64,000 nt of DNA from Ascaphus truei (Eukaryota; Chordata; Amphibia; Anura; Ascaphidae): the NCBI GenBank assembly GCA_036426205.1, contig WSYH01001188.1, forward strand, positions 1 through 64,000. Reading direction: 5' to 3'. Of the stretch, positions 23,103-35,565 are shown one piece after another (the stretch's first letter is position 1; each line of letters begins with the position of its first letter). The notes beneath the pieces are model-generated. The model was not told the origin of the DNA. It saw only the letters and a program-made list of their open reading frames with translations, and did not search any database. The translations under genes were made by a program, and so were the position numbers.

Positions 23103-24290
23103 TGTACATATTCATAGAGAGAGGTGGGACTTTATCAGTGTGATCTCTTCCCTGATCTCTATTATCAGGGTGCCCTTTACCCTCCCCCGGGTTCTTCTTG
23201 TTGCGGAGGTCTGCAGAGCATTGCACAGCACTGTGGTGGTCTGCAGTGGAAGAAATAAGGTCACCCCATTGGGGCAGTGAGATATAGGGGGATACCCTGT
23301 GCCTTATAACAAAACCAAGCACGCTATAGTAGGGAAGCCAGGAAGACTAATAATCCTTGCAGTGGAGGAGGTGGGTGATCCCTTTGCATTAGCCTGTGTG
23401 TTATAATATTAAATATCAGCTCAGTACTATCCTTATAGGGTGATGTCTCTTCCCCCAGCAGAACCTCTGGAATAAAAACCCACATCCCCTGCTATACAGC
23501 TCACTGGGGACTAGGGGGTCAGATATATGATTCCATAGGGCAGGAATAAGTAACAACACTTTTATTGTAATTTACAACAGTTCATCAACCAAATAAGATT
23601 GCGTACCTGTGTATAAAGACCTATGTATACCTAGGATGTAGTTTAATATCAGTGTTTGCTTTATACGTTTGCTCAGGTAGCAACAGTTTTCCAAAGGTGC
23701 CTAAAATGTGTATTTTTTATTATTTTAACTCTTTAAGTGCTGGAGGGAGCATCCCCCCCTTCATATTCCTTCCTAGACATTAACCCCTTCAGTGCCGGGT
23801 GGATCAGCAACACGGTGCTCGCTATTCAATTACCCCCTGGGCGTTATCACCCTGGGGCACTCTTTCTCGTGTTAAACTATTTCATTCTTTAACGACTGGG
23901 TAACTCATTGGGGAAAATGTGCAAATAACATGTAAATTGGGCTGTTCTGCCAATATGGTTTTTTTTTTTTTTAGAAGGATATTTATCGACGTCTCCTAGT
24001 CGTGAGAGCGCAAAATAATCCCCCAATAAAGTTATCCAAGATCAACGTATATTACCATCAAGTGTAAAAGCACAATTTCCCACTGTGTCCCCCCTCCTCG
24101 TAACATTACTCTGTGTGTTGAACATTTTGTACAGGGCAGTTTTAGAGTTTTGGTACCCATATAAAATATTACATTTTTTACATGTTTTATTTGTAAAATT
24201 GTAACTTTGTAGTCAAGTAAAGAGTTTGTTTATTTAAATGTATGCCTTTTGCAAAAAGATCGACCAAAGTCTCTTTGTATTTTCAAACTT

Positions 24291-24296
24291 AATAAA
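24291..24296 (+). terminator. CLDN5: Candidate CLDN5 polyadenylation signal
   Basis: AATAAA followed within 20 bases by an A-rich stretch and T-rich sequence. This is the last good signal before the repeat at 24418. An earlier AATAAA lies near 23471. Confidence 0.45.
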
Positions 24297-24417
24297 ATAC
24301 TCTTTTTAAAAAAAAAATTCAAAAAAAATCTCAACTTTTCACTAGTGTGTTTGTGTCCAAATTTGTGTTTGTACTAATCGGTGTGTATTGTTGTATATGT
24401 TGTTGTTTTAAAACATT

Positions 24418-24594
24418 GGTGTGCAGACCCCAGTCCTCGAGGGCCACCAACAGGTCAGGTTTTCAGGAAATCCCTGCTTCAGCACAGGTGGCGCAGTCTC
24501 GGCTGAGCCACTGATTGGGCCACCTGTGCTGATGCGGGGATATCCTGAAAACCTGACTTGTTGGTGGCCCTCGAGGACTGGCGTTACACACCCC
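24418..24594. mobile_element. Palindromic hAT-like MITE
   Basis: Arms with caacaggtcaggttttcagg and its complement, and central gagccactgattgggccacc. No clear target duplication. Confidence 0.75.
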
Positions 24595-24873
24595 AATACT
24601 AAGGAAAAATTTGAAAAAATTGTTGATATTCACATTATTAGTGGTAACATGTTGGGCAAACCTCCATAAACTTGTAATTAGGTGGTTATGTGGACATTCA
24701 CATGACACATGTAACTATGTAACTATGTACATGGCTTGTTGTTTGGTGTATCGTGTCATGTTAAACACATGATGGATACTGTTTAAATTAAAACAATTAT
24801 GTATATTTGATTATCTACAACTAGTGTTAGTAACTATAAGTTATAAGTGTAATATGTATATTACAAGTTAACC

Positions 24874-25082
24874 CAGGGGTACTCAACTCCAGTTAAGACC
24901 CCTTTGCCCCCCGGAACGGGTCAGGTTTTAAGGATATCCCTGCTTCAGCACAGGTGGCTCAGTGGAAGACTGAGTCACCTGTGCTGAAGCAGGGACTGAT
25001 TGAGCCACCTCTGCTGAAGCAGGGATATCTGTAAAACCTGACCTGTTGGGGGGTGTTGAGGACTGGAGTTGAGCCCCCCTTG
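24874..25082. mobile_element. Palindromic hAT-like MITE with target duplication
   Basis: It starts CAGGGGTACTCAACTCC and ends GGAGTTGAGCCCCCCTTG. It is flanked by gttaacc on both sides (24867-24873 and 25083-25089), a 7-bp match consistent with an 8-bp duplication that has decayed. Confidence 0.8.
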
Positions 25083-25562
25083 GTTAACCAATACAATGAA
25101 ACACCCACGCTGCATCAAATTCGGAGTTAATATATAGCAACTTAGTTCTGCGCTAACAATAGAACCGGGTCGTTCAGAGCTGTCGCTGATTTTGCCGCAG
25201 TTTGAACGATTTGTTTTGGTGCACAGATAACATTTTTGAGCACGTAACATTTACATCTGTACGCCAAGCGCATTTTATTTCCGTGCGCCAAAATAGTTGA
25301 CTAAAATAATAAAAAATAATAAAGAGGCACAATGAGAAAAATAAGATTAGTACACACACACGCGCACGCACACACACACACGCACAATTAGGAGATTGTC
25401 ACGCTTTAATTTTTTGATGCCATGTACAAGGCTTTAATATGTACAGTAGGTCTCTTAGTGTGTGTGTGTGTGTGTGTCAGTGTGTTAACATGTGTTCACT
25501 CTCTATCAGGGTCTGTGTGTGGGTGTGATCATGTGCGCGTACACATGATTGTGTGTGTGTGT

Positions 25563-25593
<31 letters not shown>

Positions 25594-25669
25594 GTGCTGG
25601 TTTTATACTGCAGTGTACAGTACACCTTTACAATTCATTCATACATTCCCAATGTGTGTTATATTAAAG
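25083..25669. other. Intergenic with CA/GT and AT microsatellites
   Basis: CA tract near 25353-25383, GT tract near 25459-25477 and GT/AT tract near 25550-25593. No gene is recognised. Confidence 0.5.
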
Positions 25670-25842
25670 CAGGGGTGTCCAACTCCAGTCCTCAAGGGCC
25701 ACCAACAGGTCAGGTTTTCAGGATATCCCCGATTCAGCATAGGTGGCTCATTCAACTTCTGCACCACCTGTGCTGAAGCAGGAATATCCTAAAAACCTGA
25801 CCTGTTTGGCGGCCCTTGAGGACATGGAGTTGACCACCCCTG
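25670..25842. mobile_element. Palindromic hAT-like MITE
   Basis: CAGGGGTGTCCAACTCC at the left and ACCACCCCTG at the right. The 8-bp flanks tattaaag and tattgcag match at six positions. Confidence 0.8.
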
Positions 25843-26142
25843 TATTGCAGGGTCTCTGGCAGGGATAGAGTTAACTCATTTCCCCTCAGCACTTGGTATT
25901 ATATAAGAGGCTTTAGTCAGGGGTCCCATTTAAAAGCTGCATCAGATCAAGGCGCAGAAAGGACAGCTTTGTCCTGTGTCAGATGAGTCTGTAACCATGG
26001 ATATTCTGAGAAGACACATCCTAATTAATCCAAGTAATTAGCAAGATGCTGGCCCTGTGTCTGTGGTTCCAAGAAGACACCTGCGCGACACATTGTGTCA
26101 TTTTTGCCTTACCTGCTCCCTGCAAAGTGTTGTTTTTTAAGG

Positions 26143-26400
26143 CAGGGGGTCGGCAACTCCAGTCCTCAAGAGCCACCAACAGGTCAGGTTTTCAGGATAT
26201 CCCTGCTTCAGCACATGTGGCTCAATCAGTGGCTCCGTGACAGCTACTGATTGAGACACCTGTGCCAAAGTCGAAGACTGAGCCACTGATTGAACCGCCT
26301 GTGCTGAAGCTGCGACTGATTGAGCCACTGTGCTAAAGCAGGGCTATCCTGAAAACCTGACCTGTTGGTGGCCCTTAAGGACTGTAGTTTCCCACCCCTG
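26143..26400. mobile_element. Palindromic hAT-like MITE with perfect 8-bp target duplication
   Basis: This 258-bp element has identical 8-bp flanks, ttttaagg at 26135-26142 and 26401-26408. It is the clearest sign that the palindromic family moves by a hAT-type transposase. The centre carries three repeats of a gactgattgagccac-like unit. Confidence 0.9.
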
Positions 26401-26408
26401 TTTTAAGG

Positions 26409-26912
26409 GTTAAACCCTTTGTTGACAGAAAGGCATGCACTGCAGTGAAGGGGTTAATCCTACCCAGTGAATAGGTAATCCTGTCCTAACTAAGCTGGTA
26501 GCACAAAACCAGCCCGTGCTGTCCCCATATAACGCCAAGTATTTGGAATTTGGCTAAATACACTTTGCAGGCGAATTAAGCCATTTCTAAACCAACCGTC
26601 TGACGGGGAAACTAGGAATTCTCTGCAGGGCGGGGTACAATGTATGCAGGGATACAGCGCACAGCAGAGAGGGGTATATATGGTCAGACGGCTGTACCCA
26701 TAACAGTGAGAGCTTAGCCATGGAGGAATGTACAGGCATCTTTATTTCTGATCACAAGTCAGTACATGTCTACATGGGAGAGATTTGGGGGGTTATTTAG
26801 AAGACGGTCTGAAGGTGCGATGCTTTATGAAAGCGGGACAAGATCAGAACCAGAGCAAGGCTGAATATTATAGGACACTTTGTATTTCCTGGGTTTTCTA
26901 AGAAAGTATGGA
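26409..26912. other. Intergenic, single-copy-looking
   Basis: No gene or repeat is recognised before the GATA array. Confidence 0.35.
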
Positions 26913-27389
26913 TAGATAGATAGATAGATAGATAGATAGTTAAATAGATAGTTAAATAGATAGTTAAATAGATAGTTAAATAGATAGTTAAATAGATAGA
27001 CAGACAGAGATAAATAGATAGATACACAGCTAGATACTGTATATAGATAGACAGATACATAGATATAGAATAGATAGACATAAATAGATATTAGATAGTT
27101 AGATGATATATACACAGATATATACTGTATATAGGTAGACAGATCAATAGATATACAATAGATAGATGATAGATAGATAGATACACAGATAGATACTGTA
27201 TATAGGTAGACAGATCGATATATAGATAGATGCTATATACACAGATAGATACTGTATATAGGTAGACCGATCAATAGATATACAATAGATAGATAGATAG
27301 ATGATATATACACAGATAGATACTGTATATAGGTAGACAGATCAATAGATATACAATAGATAGATAGACAGTCAGAGAGATAGATAGTC

Positions 27390-27451
<62 letters not shown>

Positions 27452-27622
27452 TCAGATAGATAATTGATTGATAGATAGACAGATAGATAGACAGTCAGAT
27501 AGATGATAGATAGATAAATATTAGATAGATAGATAGATAAGACAGTCAGATATATGATTGATAGATAGACGGTCAGATAGATGATTGATAGATAGACGGT
27601 CAGATAGATGATTGATAGATAT

Positions 27623-27657
<35 letters not shown>

Positions 27658-27734
27658 TCAGATAGATAGATAGTCAGATAGATAATAGATAGATAGATAG
27701 ATAGATAGATAGACAGATAGACAGTCAGATATAT

Positions 27735-27789
<55 letters not shown>

Positions 27790-27790
27790 G
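26913..27790. repeat. GATA array (~880 bp) with higher-order units
   Basis: GATA/TAGA repeats alternate with gttaaatagata units at the left. Units of about 70-85 bp, each containing gatatatacacagatagata and actgtatataggtagac, recur four to five times between about 27040 and 27360, followed by GATA/GTCAGATA runs. The second duplication block has the same array at about 42755-43610. Confidence 0.95.
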
Positions 27791-28013
27791 TCCAGCTACA
27801 AAACTGAGACAGAAAACAGCACCAGATTTAAGCAGGAAAAACACTTGTATGTAAAGCATTTGGGATTTTGTTGGTTTGATAAATCAGGGGCAGTGTTTTT
27901 GGAACAGTTTTGCACAAGTTTTAAAGTCAACCCGAGAGTGCCTAAGGCCTGATTAGCCCATGCACTGACTTTGAACTGGCTCCACCACTTCAGAGGTCAG
28001 TGTTTTTTATTAC

Positions 28014-28494
28014 CACCGAGTGAATCGTTTGGAATGCCCCCCACCCCCTGTGAAAGGCTTACAATAAAAGAGCCTGAGAAAGTTCCCAGCACACGGCCCT
28101 CTCTCCCAGTGCTAGCTCCTGGAAGTGCCCCTCTCCTGCTGCCCCGGGAAGAGGGCGGGTTGGGAGGGGGCGTACGCCAGACCCCCGGCACATTGTCCCA
28201 ATAATTGAAGCTAAGTTATGGATCTAATCTGTAACCCCTCGGCCCCCACTGACAGCGGAGGGACACGCACGCTTCCCGGAGGAGGAGAGGAAATGTTCCC
28301 TTCCCCAGGACAAAGGGATAACGTGACCCTATGTCCTGTAACCTGCGGAGATAATGTGGCCTTGTATTGTCACTGAGAGCACATCCGAGGGTGACAGACA
28401 GCGGTCAAACGGGGGATTCAAAAAGTCCTGTGCTTGATTTAAAAAAAGATTGACATTTCTTAAACACCAGGCCACGTTTCCGGCTGAACGTACC
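28014..28494. other. Repeat-poor island in the spacer between duplication copies
   Basis: This GC-moderate stretch lacks recognisable repeats and long frames. It contains a SOX-like ggacaaaggg (28308-28317) and an ETS-like aggaaatg (28287-28294). It may be ordinary single-copy DNA or a regulatory element; position downstream of a claudin is the only reason to mention this. Confidence 0.25.
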
Positions 28495-28925
28495 ACGTGT
28501 GAGCATATTCACGTGTCTCGGACAGGTCTGCAACCCTGCCCTTCCCCGTTATCTCTTAGCACAGGGGCACGCAAACTTTTTTTGCGGCGCCCCCCCCCCC
28601 CCCCCCCCCCCTCCTCCGTTGGCCGCCCCCCTCCTTACCTCGCGCGGCTTCAAATGACGCCGCTGGGTCATGCGACGTCACGTGACCCGCGGTGTAATTT
28701 GACGTCACCTTACCAGGGCAACCGTGACGTCACATGACCCCACGGCGTCATTCGACGCCGCGTTGCCATGGTCACCCGTGCTGAAGCCGGCTGAATCCCG
28801 GTAAGTAGGTGTTGCAGAGGCCCCGCGCCCCCCCCCCCTAAAAAAATCTCGTGCCCCCCAGTTGGCGCACCGCTGGCTTAGCATACAGTGCTGCAACTGC
28901 AGCCAGGGATTCTGGGTAATGACCC
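28495..28925 (-). repeat. Octamer-containing dispersed repeat, split by a MITE
   Basis: Left part 28495-28561 and right part 28876-28925 join to one family member when 28562-28875 and one copy of the target (cttagca) are removed. The right part breaks off early, before the octamer. Confidence 0.75.
28562..28875. mobile_element. GC-rich hAT-like MITE nested in the octamer-containing repeat
   Basis: CAGGGGCACGCAAACTTTTT at the left, GTTGGCGCACCGCTG at the right. Flanks are tcttagca (28554-28561) and gcttagca (28876-28883), seven of eight matching. The host repeat continues on both sides, so insertion site and order of events are unambiguous. Confidence 0.88.
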
Positions 28926-30244
28926 ATCTTATGCAAAAAGAAATAAAATAGAACGAAGATTTTCCGGTCGTTAAAACCCAGGTTATATTTGTTATGGAAA
29001 CGGGGAGACTGGCGAGTTCTATCGATGACTCGGGGCCGACATTCCTGAGAACCTCTTCTGTAATTACCATCCCAAAAAATAGTCGTATTTATATTTGTAA
29101 ATGTCGTGTTACTCTGAATGTATATGGACCAATGACATGCCGTTGGTATATGTATATCCCCCACCTCCCCTTTCTTTCTGACCGCCTTCCGTGACCCTCT
29201 TTCCCTAACCCCCCCTTGTACAAAAGTAGGATTCCATTCGTGGCGCTATGAAAAATCTATAATATATAAGTGATAAAAAAATATATAGAAAGGGGGGTGG
29301 GGACAAGACATAAAAGAAATCCCCTACTCCTCTAGGACAAACGTGGAATAGTAAATAGGAGTACTGTGGGTGTGAAAAAAATAAACCAGTGGTACCCCAA
29401 GTAACATTGCATATTTGCCGACTGTATGCTTCAGTTCAGTGCATCCTACGCAGCACTGAAGGGGTTAGTGGTAACCCTCTGCCAGGCACACCCTGAATAT
29501 CGCAGTACAATGAAATACAGGGTCCAGGTTTTTGTCTGACTCTACCCTGGTGGGGGGAAAAGGTTTTTTTTTGGGGGGGGGGGGGGACGAGGGGAAATGC
29601 CACGAGCCTGACCCCCCCCCCCCCCACCCTCGCTCCCCATCCCTTACCACCGCTGCCCATCCTCCAGCTACAACGAGCGCACAATATGTCCTCTCGGCGT
29701 CACCGCTCTCCATGGAGACCCCGAAAGCTTGGAAGTTGCCTGGTTACCTGAACCGTGTCTCGAAATTGTCTTTCAAGGGCCGGCTGGGGACGCCGGGCCA
29801 TGAATCAGCTGAACGAGCGGCTTTGTCTGGGCCCCGTCTGTTTCTAACCCAGAACCTTTTATACGGCGGTCACTTTGTGTCCCTGTCTCGGGGGGGGGAG
29901 GGAAGCGAGGAGGCTGGAGATACCAATAAAGCATGAAGACTGCATGTTTACCCCGCTAGCTGTACTAGATTTTGCAGAGTACCAGTACTTTCTCATGCAA
30001 AGTCACAGAGTATCAGTACTGTCTATTCACGAGTTCACGGTGCCACTTCTTCCTTTTACTTGCACTCACGAGCTTCACTTTTCCTTAGAAACCAACGTGT
30101 ATTAATCTTAGGAAATCTCTGTCGCTTTTCAGAGGCGTCAACCTCACGAACCTGTGAGATACGGGAGCAAAAAAATGGTCTTTTAATAGGAAAGTACCTT
30201 ATTATTATCAGTGAGACTCAGTCGGCGTCAGTGAGATTGCTGCA
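28926..30244. other. Spacer between duplication copies, no gene recognised
   Basis: Short frames only. G- and C-runs near 29572-29587 and 29612-29625. Part of 29085-29220 is AT-rich and could be an old retrotransposon tail, but I cannot show it. Confidence 0.4.
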
Positions 30245-30505
30245 AAATGTCGTAATGAGTGAGGGGTGACAGGTAATGAGTGAGGGGTGACAGGTAATGA
30301 GTGAGGGGTGACAAGTAATGAGTGAGAGGTGACAGGTAATGAGTGAGAGGTGACAGGTAATGAGTGAGAGGGGACAGGTAATGAGTGAGAGGGGACAGTT
30401 AATCAGTGAGAAGTGACAGGTAATGAGTGAGAGGTGGCAGGTAATCAGTGGGAGGAGACAGGTAATGAGTGAGGGGTGACAGGTAATGAGTGAGAGGTGA
30501 CAGTT
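30245..30505. repeat. 21-bp minisatellite (~12 units)
   Basis: The unit is about gtaatgagtgagaggtgaca plus g. It ends exactly where the homology of duplication copy 2 begins (cagtt|cattaggtta). Confidence 0.92.
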
Positions 30506-33500
30506 CATTAGGTTAGAATCCCCAGTTTGCCACGGCTGCGGGCGCACCGCACACAAGGCCAAGCCCTCCTATGGGGCAGTCCCCAGTCGGCGTGTGTGGG
30601 TGAGCGCGCTAGCCGCGATGCCGACCGCCTTGGCCAAAAAGACAAGATTTGGGGCGCGGCGGCCGAGCATTGGCCACTTCACGCGGCAGTTCAGCCATGA
30701 GGCTAACCAGCCGCGTGACATCATGGCCACGCCCCCCCCCCCCCCCGTTTGCACATTGCCAGGAGTCCACCTGGTCGCGCTGCTGTTACAAAATGAAGCT
30801 TTTCATTAGCCGGCACGCATGGCTACTGTCCGACACCCACAATCGCTCCTACCAACCATGGTGGCCAAGCGCTGGCCATCTACTGCACTTATTTCCTCCA
30901 ACTGCTGTCTCTGTAACTCCTCAACCTCTAACTGCTCCCATCATTCCTCTTGGCTGCGGTCCCCAGGGCGTTCTGTAGCACAGCGCTTAACCGCAGAAGA
31001 TCGCGGTCCTGGGAGAGAAGGAAAGTTTTCGATGGGAGGGGTGTGGTGGGGGTTTGCGGGGGCGTGGCATGACCCTCACGTGGCTTGTTCGCCCCATCAC
31101 TGGCTGAACCGCCGCGGGGGAGTGGCCACGCCTCCGTCGCCAGTTTCCACATACAAAAAAATTGTATGTGTAAAAACCTTGCAGTACAGCGCGGCTGGCT
31201 AAAGCGCTCGACGCATTGACTTAGGCCCGGGCTGGTTGGGGGCGGTGCTTTGTGCGCCACAGCGATGCTATAATGCACTAGGAACCGCAGCCCTTAGATT
31301 GTCAAGCTTTTCGCGGTCCGGGATTCTCCTATTGTCTGACTTTGCTTCTTGCCTTATATAATTCCCTGTCTGTATTGTCCTCTTACATAAAGCGCTGAGT
31401 ACACTAGTGGGGCGGCTATATATATAAAACTCTAGGAGCCATTCATTTTTTTTTCTCTCTAGGCCTCTGTCTCCACCTCCCGGACACTCTTCATATGAAC
31501 GAGCGGAAGATTTTCCAATAAAAACAGGCAAGAGGAGATTTCTTGAAGCAGGGGGTGGGCAACTCCTGTTCTCAAGGGCTATACCACAGGTCAGGTTTTC
31601 AAGATATCCCTGCTTCAGCACTGGTTGTCTCAATCATGGCACAGTCAAAGACGAGCCACCGTTGAGCCACCGGTGCTAAAGCAGTGACTGAGCCATCTAT
31701 GCTGAAGCAGGATATCCTAAAACCTGACCCTGTTGGTAGCCTATAGCAGGGGAGGCGCAATCTTTTCTCCCTCGCCCCCATGCCGCTTTCCCCCTCCCCG
31801 CGCGCACACATCCAACCCCCTTACCTTGGTTCCTTGGCGTTATGCGGTCATGTTGCCTAGCAAACGGCGATGTCACCTGACCCCCACCGCGTTGCCCGTT
31901 GCATGCGTCGCCAAAAGCCGCTGAACCACGTAAAGTAGGCTTCCTTCCCTTCCCCCCCCCAGGCAAATTAATTAAGTGGCCCTCAGTAAGCGCGCAGGGC
32001 CCTCAGTAAACCCTGCGCCCCCACGCAGTGTACATACTGTTTATTGCACAATGGAATTATAGCGCTTCAGACATCAAACATTAAAAGAAAGGAGTACCCT
32101 TTCCATCTACGTAGGGTGCGCAAACTTTGGGGGCGATATTTTTGGGGGTGAACCGCGCGAGGCCTCCGCAGCCTCGTACTTCCCGATGTTCATGAGCGTC
32201 CCCATTGGCAACGCGGCTGTCAAATGACCCCAATGCCGCATTTGACTCCGCTTTGCTCATGGGAACATGACGTCAAATGACGCACGGTCCCGGTACATGA
32301 CCTCACACGACCCCCGCAACGTCATTTGACGCCAAACTGAGGTAAGTGGTGGGGGGGGGCGCGAGAGCGGATGAGAGCAGGCAGGGGGGCGCATCAGAAA
32401 CTTTCGCGCCCCCTGATCCTAAGTGCTATTGTGTCACTGCTGTAAAAACGAAAGTAGCTTTTTTACAAACATTCTTTACAAAAAAAGTGGAATTGTGGCG
32501 GGCTTATTACCATTCCTCCTCTTTCTATACTGCTCCGGGTGAATAATCTGCGTCAGCGGAGACGTGTTATTCGGTTAATGCGGGGGTCAGCCGACGAGTG
32601 TGCCCGCAGCAGGGGCATGTTGACTGGCTGTGCAGATTGGGAATTGTACAGGACAGTGAAATCCGATCAGAATGTTTCACAACCGGCAGATACACGGCTG
32701 CCAAGGTCACTGCAAGCTGGTCCTTCATTCTCACGCGTCTGTCCTCCCACTTTCACACGAGCTGGCATGACCACACCCCCCCAGTCGGTTAAGATTACAT
32801 TCGCTCGCATATTGTTCACATCTTTTCCTGAAGAAGGTCTTCCAAAGGCTTTAATATCTTCCTTTCCCGTTCCAACCCCCCCGGCGATTTCTGTGCTCAG
32901 AACCTTCTATATAAAGAAACCTATAGTTCTTTTGATTTATTGCTTTCTTTTTCCTCTTATTTTCCTGCTGTCAGCGTTTCGCCCCTCCTGCCCCCGTAAC
33001 TGTGCTAAAAACTCTAACCGTGGCGTATGGCTGGCAAGGGGTTGCAGGCAGGGATGTGTCGGATTTCCTGCAGGGCTGGGAAGAGCCAGTGCAGCGTGCG
33101 CAAACTTGGGGGGGACGGGCAGTTGTAGAGGTCCCGTGCTCTCCCCCCAGGCATTGCAATTAAATGCCTGGGGGTACCGGTGCGATGCCTCTATAAACAC
33201 ACCTTCCCTGCTCGACCGTGCCGTCAAATGACGAGCGGGGTCACGTGTCATCACTTTACCAGGCGACGTGGCTTCACATGACAACAGAGCGTAATTACGA
33301 CGGGGGGTGGGGAGGGAGCGCAAGGCGCCGAGTGAGCTGGCAGGGTGCGCACGCGGGAAAAGTTTGCAGCATGAAGGTGTGCACACTGGGGGCTTGCAGA
33401 GGCTCCGCGCCTCTTCCCAACCTTTAAAAAAATGCCGTGTCGAGCGCGCACGGTCTCTGTATGTCTGTTGCCTTATCTCCGCGGCTTCTTGCAGCTCCAT

Positions 33501-35528
33501 GACAATGCAGGAGTCAATGTGCCACGTGACGTCACATGACTTTGATATCAATTGACGCCGCCCTCCGGAGGAAAGGTTAAGGGGGGGTTGTGAGTTGGGA
33601 GGGGGATCTAGCACAGGGCTGGGGCACAAACAAAACGTTTGCGCACCCCTGGCTTAGAGCTTCAATTTTGTTGATGGGGGGGGGTATTTTGTGGGTGTGT
33701 ATGTGGTGGAGGGAGTCTACTTCTTCCGTAGCCAGCGCCCCTCCTCATGAAGTGTCCGTGTTGCACGGCGAACTGACGCTGCAAGCGTCACATCCGCCAC
33801 GTTTCCGTGACACGCAGCATCCATGGCACTTGCGGCATCATACGTTGGGAGGGGTGGGCCGCCCCCTCCCCTCCGCCCCCCTCCTCCGTCCCCCCCCCGA
33901 GCTTACGGACTCAAAAGTAGTCCGCCTTGTGTTGCAGGCCCCCTGGATTGATGGGGTACGCCAGGGATGGCGATTGTTTGTTTTTTTTTTAGAAAGGAGA
34001 CGCGGCTCGATAAAATTGTGAATTCTCTCTCATATCAGACCGTTATCCGACGCTGTCACCGCTCTCGGACGTGTCCCGGACATAGTAAAAGGTGCCCTGA
34101 TAAACACACACCCCTCTCCTAATTCTTCACATGACCCTGTATCGTTAAAAAATGGCATCCAGGAGCCCGGGACCCCCCCCCCCATCCTCCTCCCCTCCCT
34201 CGGCCCAACTCCCTCCCTCTCTTTCCCTCCCCTACCCTTTTGTATTTTTTGTCCCCAAGTTGAAATTGCCTACTGTACCTTCGTGCTCAATAACAAGCTT
34301 TATACCTCTATTTTCATTGTTCAGTCCAAGGAGTAACTACATGTATCGTACTATGGATGTTATGCAGTGAATGTTTCTTTTACCTGTATCGCGATACATC
34401 ACTTGTTACTGGAAACAAATTCATAAACTTGAATTATAAAAAAAAAAATGCATCCACTTTCCCCCCGTCTTTTACCTAACACACACCCTTTCTCCTTCAA
34501 TGCCCACCTGCGGGGGGGGTGTTTTGTGCACCAAGAATGCAGATGGGTAATACTTCACTTGCTGTTCGGAAGTGCTCCATTATTTAATCCCCAACTTCGA
34601 TGGGGGCGGCGCGCTGAGATATAGCGGTGCCCTCAATATCGCATTTTTTTGGCTGTCTGTTAAATTTTTCAGTTAGGGCCACAAGAAAAAACAAAAAAAT
34701 CCATTCTAATTCACCGCAGCTGGTGAAAATCCGACTGTTCCATACCATATTATTAGTTCTCAGTGGAAGTAAAACACTTGGGTGATGATACCTCTCTCCT
34801 CCTTTTCCCCTTGACTCATCAGTAACACGGTGGGGGCATACAAAGTTGTGTTTGGAAGGAGTGAATCAGTCACCCAGATTATTTGCTGTCATCTCAAAAG
34901 GCTGAATCTAACATCTGGATCTGGTTGGATACAACCTTCCCCCAGACACCTCTACCCAGCTGGGTTCTGGCATAGTCCTCCATTCCCCCTCTACTCTTGT
35001 TTGTTTGTCACAGGAGGATACCCTGCTGATTAATCTCTGATAAACAGCATCTCTCAAAGACCTCTCCACTTTCTCAGGGCGATGCTTGCTTACTGGAAGC
35101 TGTAACTGCGGTCCCCCGGTATTTTGCTTGCTGCTCAAGCCTTGTACAGACAGGTCTCCATACTTGAACATACTACATATAAACACAACATATCTAATAC
35201 GACGTGTGTTGTTGTGGTGTTTGTTGTGTTATACAGTATATATATATAGTTTTTAATATATCTATCTATATATATAATATAATATACTATATAATATATA
35301 CACACAGGTTGACAATCACCAAAAAATCTCACTCGCCACCAAAAAATCTACTCTGCCAACCTGGTACCAAACGTGTTGTTGCTTGTGCCAATATTACTCG
35401 CCCGGAGGGTAATCAACCACCGCGCCGGCGAGCAAATGTAAGGTTTTGTCGAACAGCTGTTAATATACACCTTTTATTATACAACACATACCTATACAGC
35501 ATTTAGATATTCAATTATACCTATTTAT

Positions 35529-35565
<37 letters not shown>

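Larger units (their letters stand above)
22609..24315 (+). other. CLDN5: Probable CLDN5 3' UTR
   Basis: From the TGA stop to the AATAAA at 24291 there is no other gene on this strand. It contains C- and G-runs (22611-22622, 22760-22830), a compound microsatellite (22995-23099) and T-rich, ATTTA-like stretches from about 23570. A shorter transcript ending after the AATAAA near 23471 is equally possible. Confidence 0.5.
14681..28013 (+). repeat. 13.3-kb direct duplication, copy 1 (clean, contains CLDN5)
   Basis: Sequence identity with 30506-43829 begins at cattaggtta (14681 and 30506) and ends at cagtgttttt-attac (28013 and 43829). Order and orientation of every element inside are the same in both copies: GC-rich MITEs, a retroposed tail, CLDN5, the microsatellites, palindromic MITEs and the GATA array. 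This copy keeps an intact claudin frame and clean TIRs and target duplications. Confidence 0.95.

Noticed and set aside
26797..27115. Minus-strand frames rich in Ile, Tyr and Ser over the GATA array
   Set aside because: Simple translation of GATA/TAGA microsatellite DNA.
30218..30562. Minus-strand frame with repeated SLITCHL units
   Set aside because: Translation of the 21-bp minisatellite; 21 is divisible by three.
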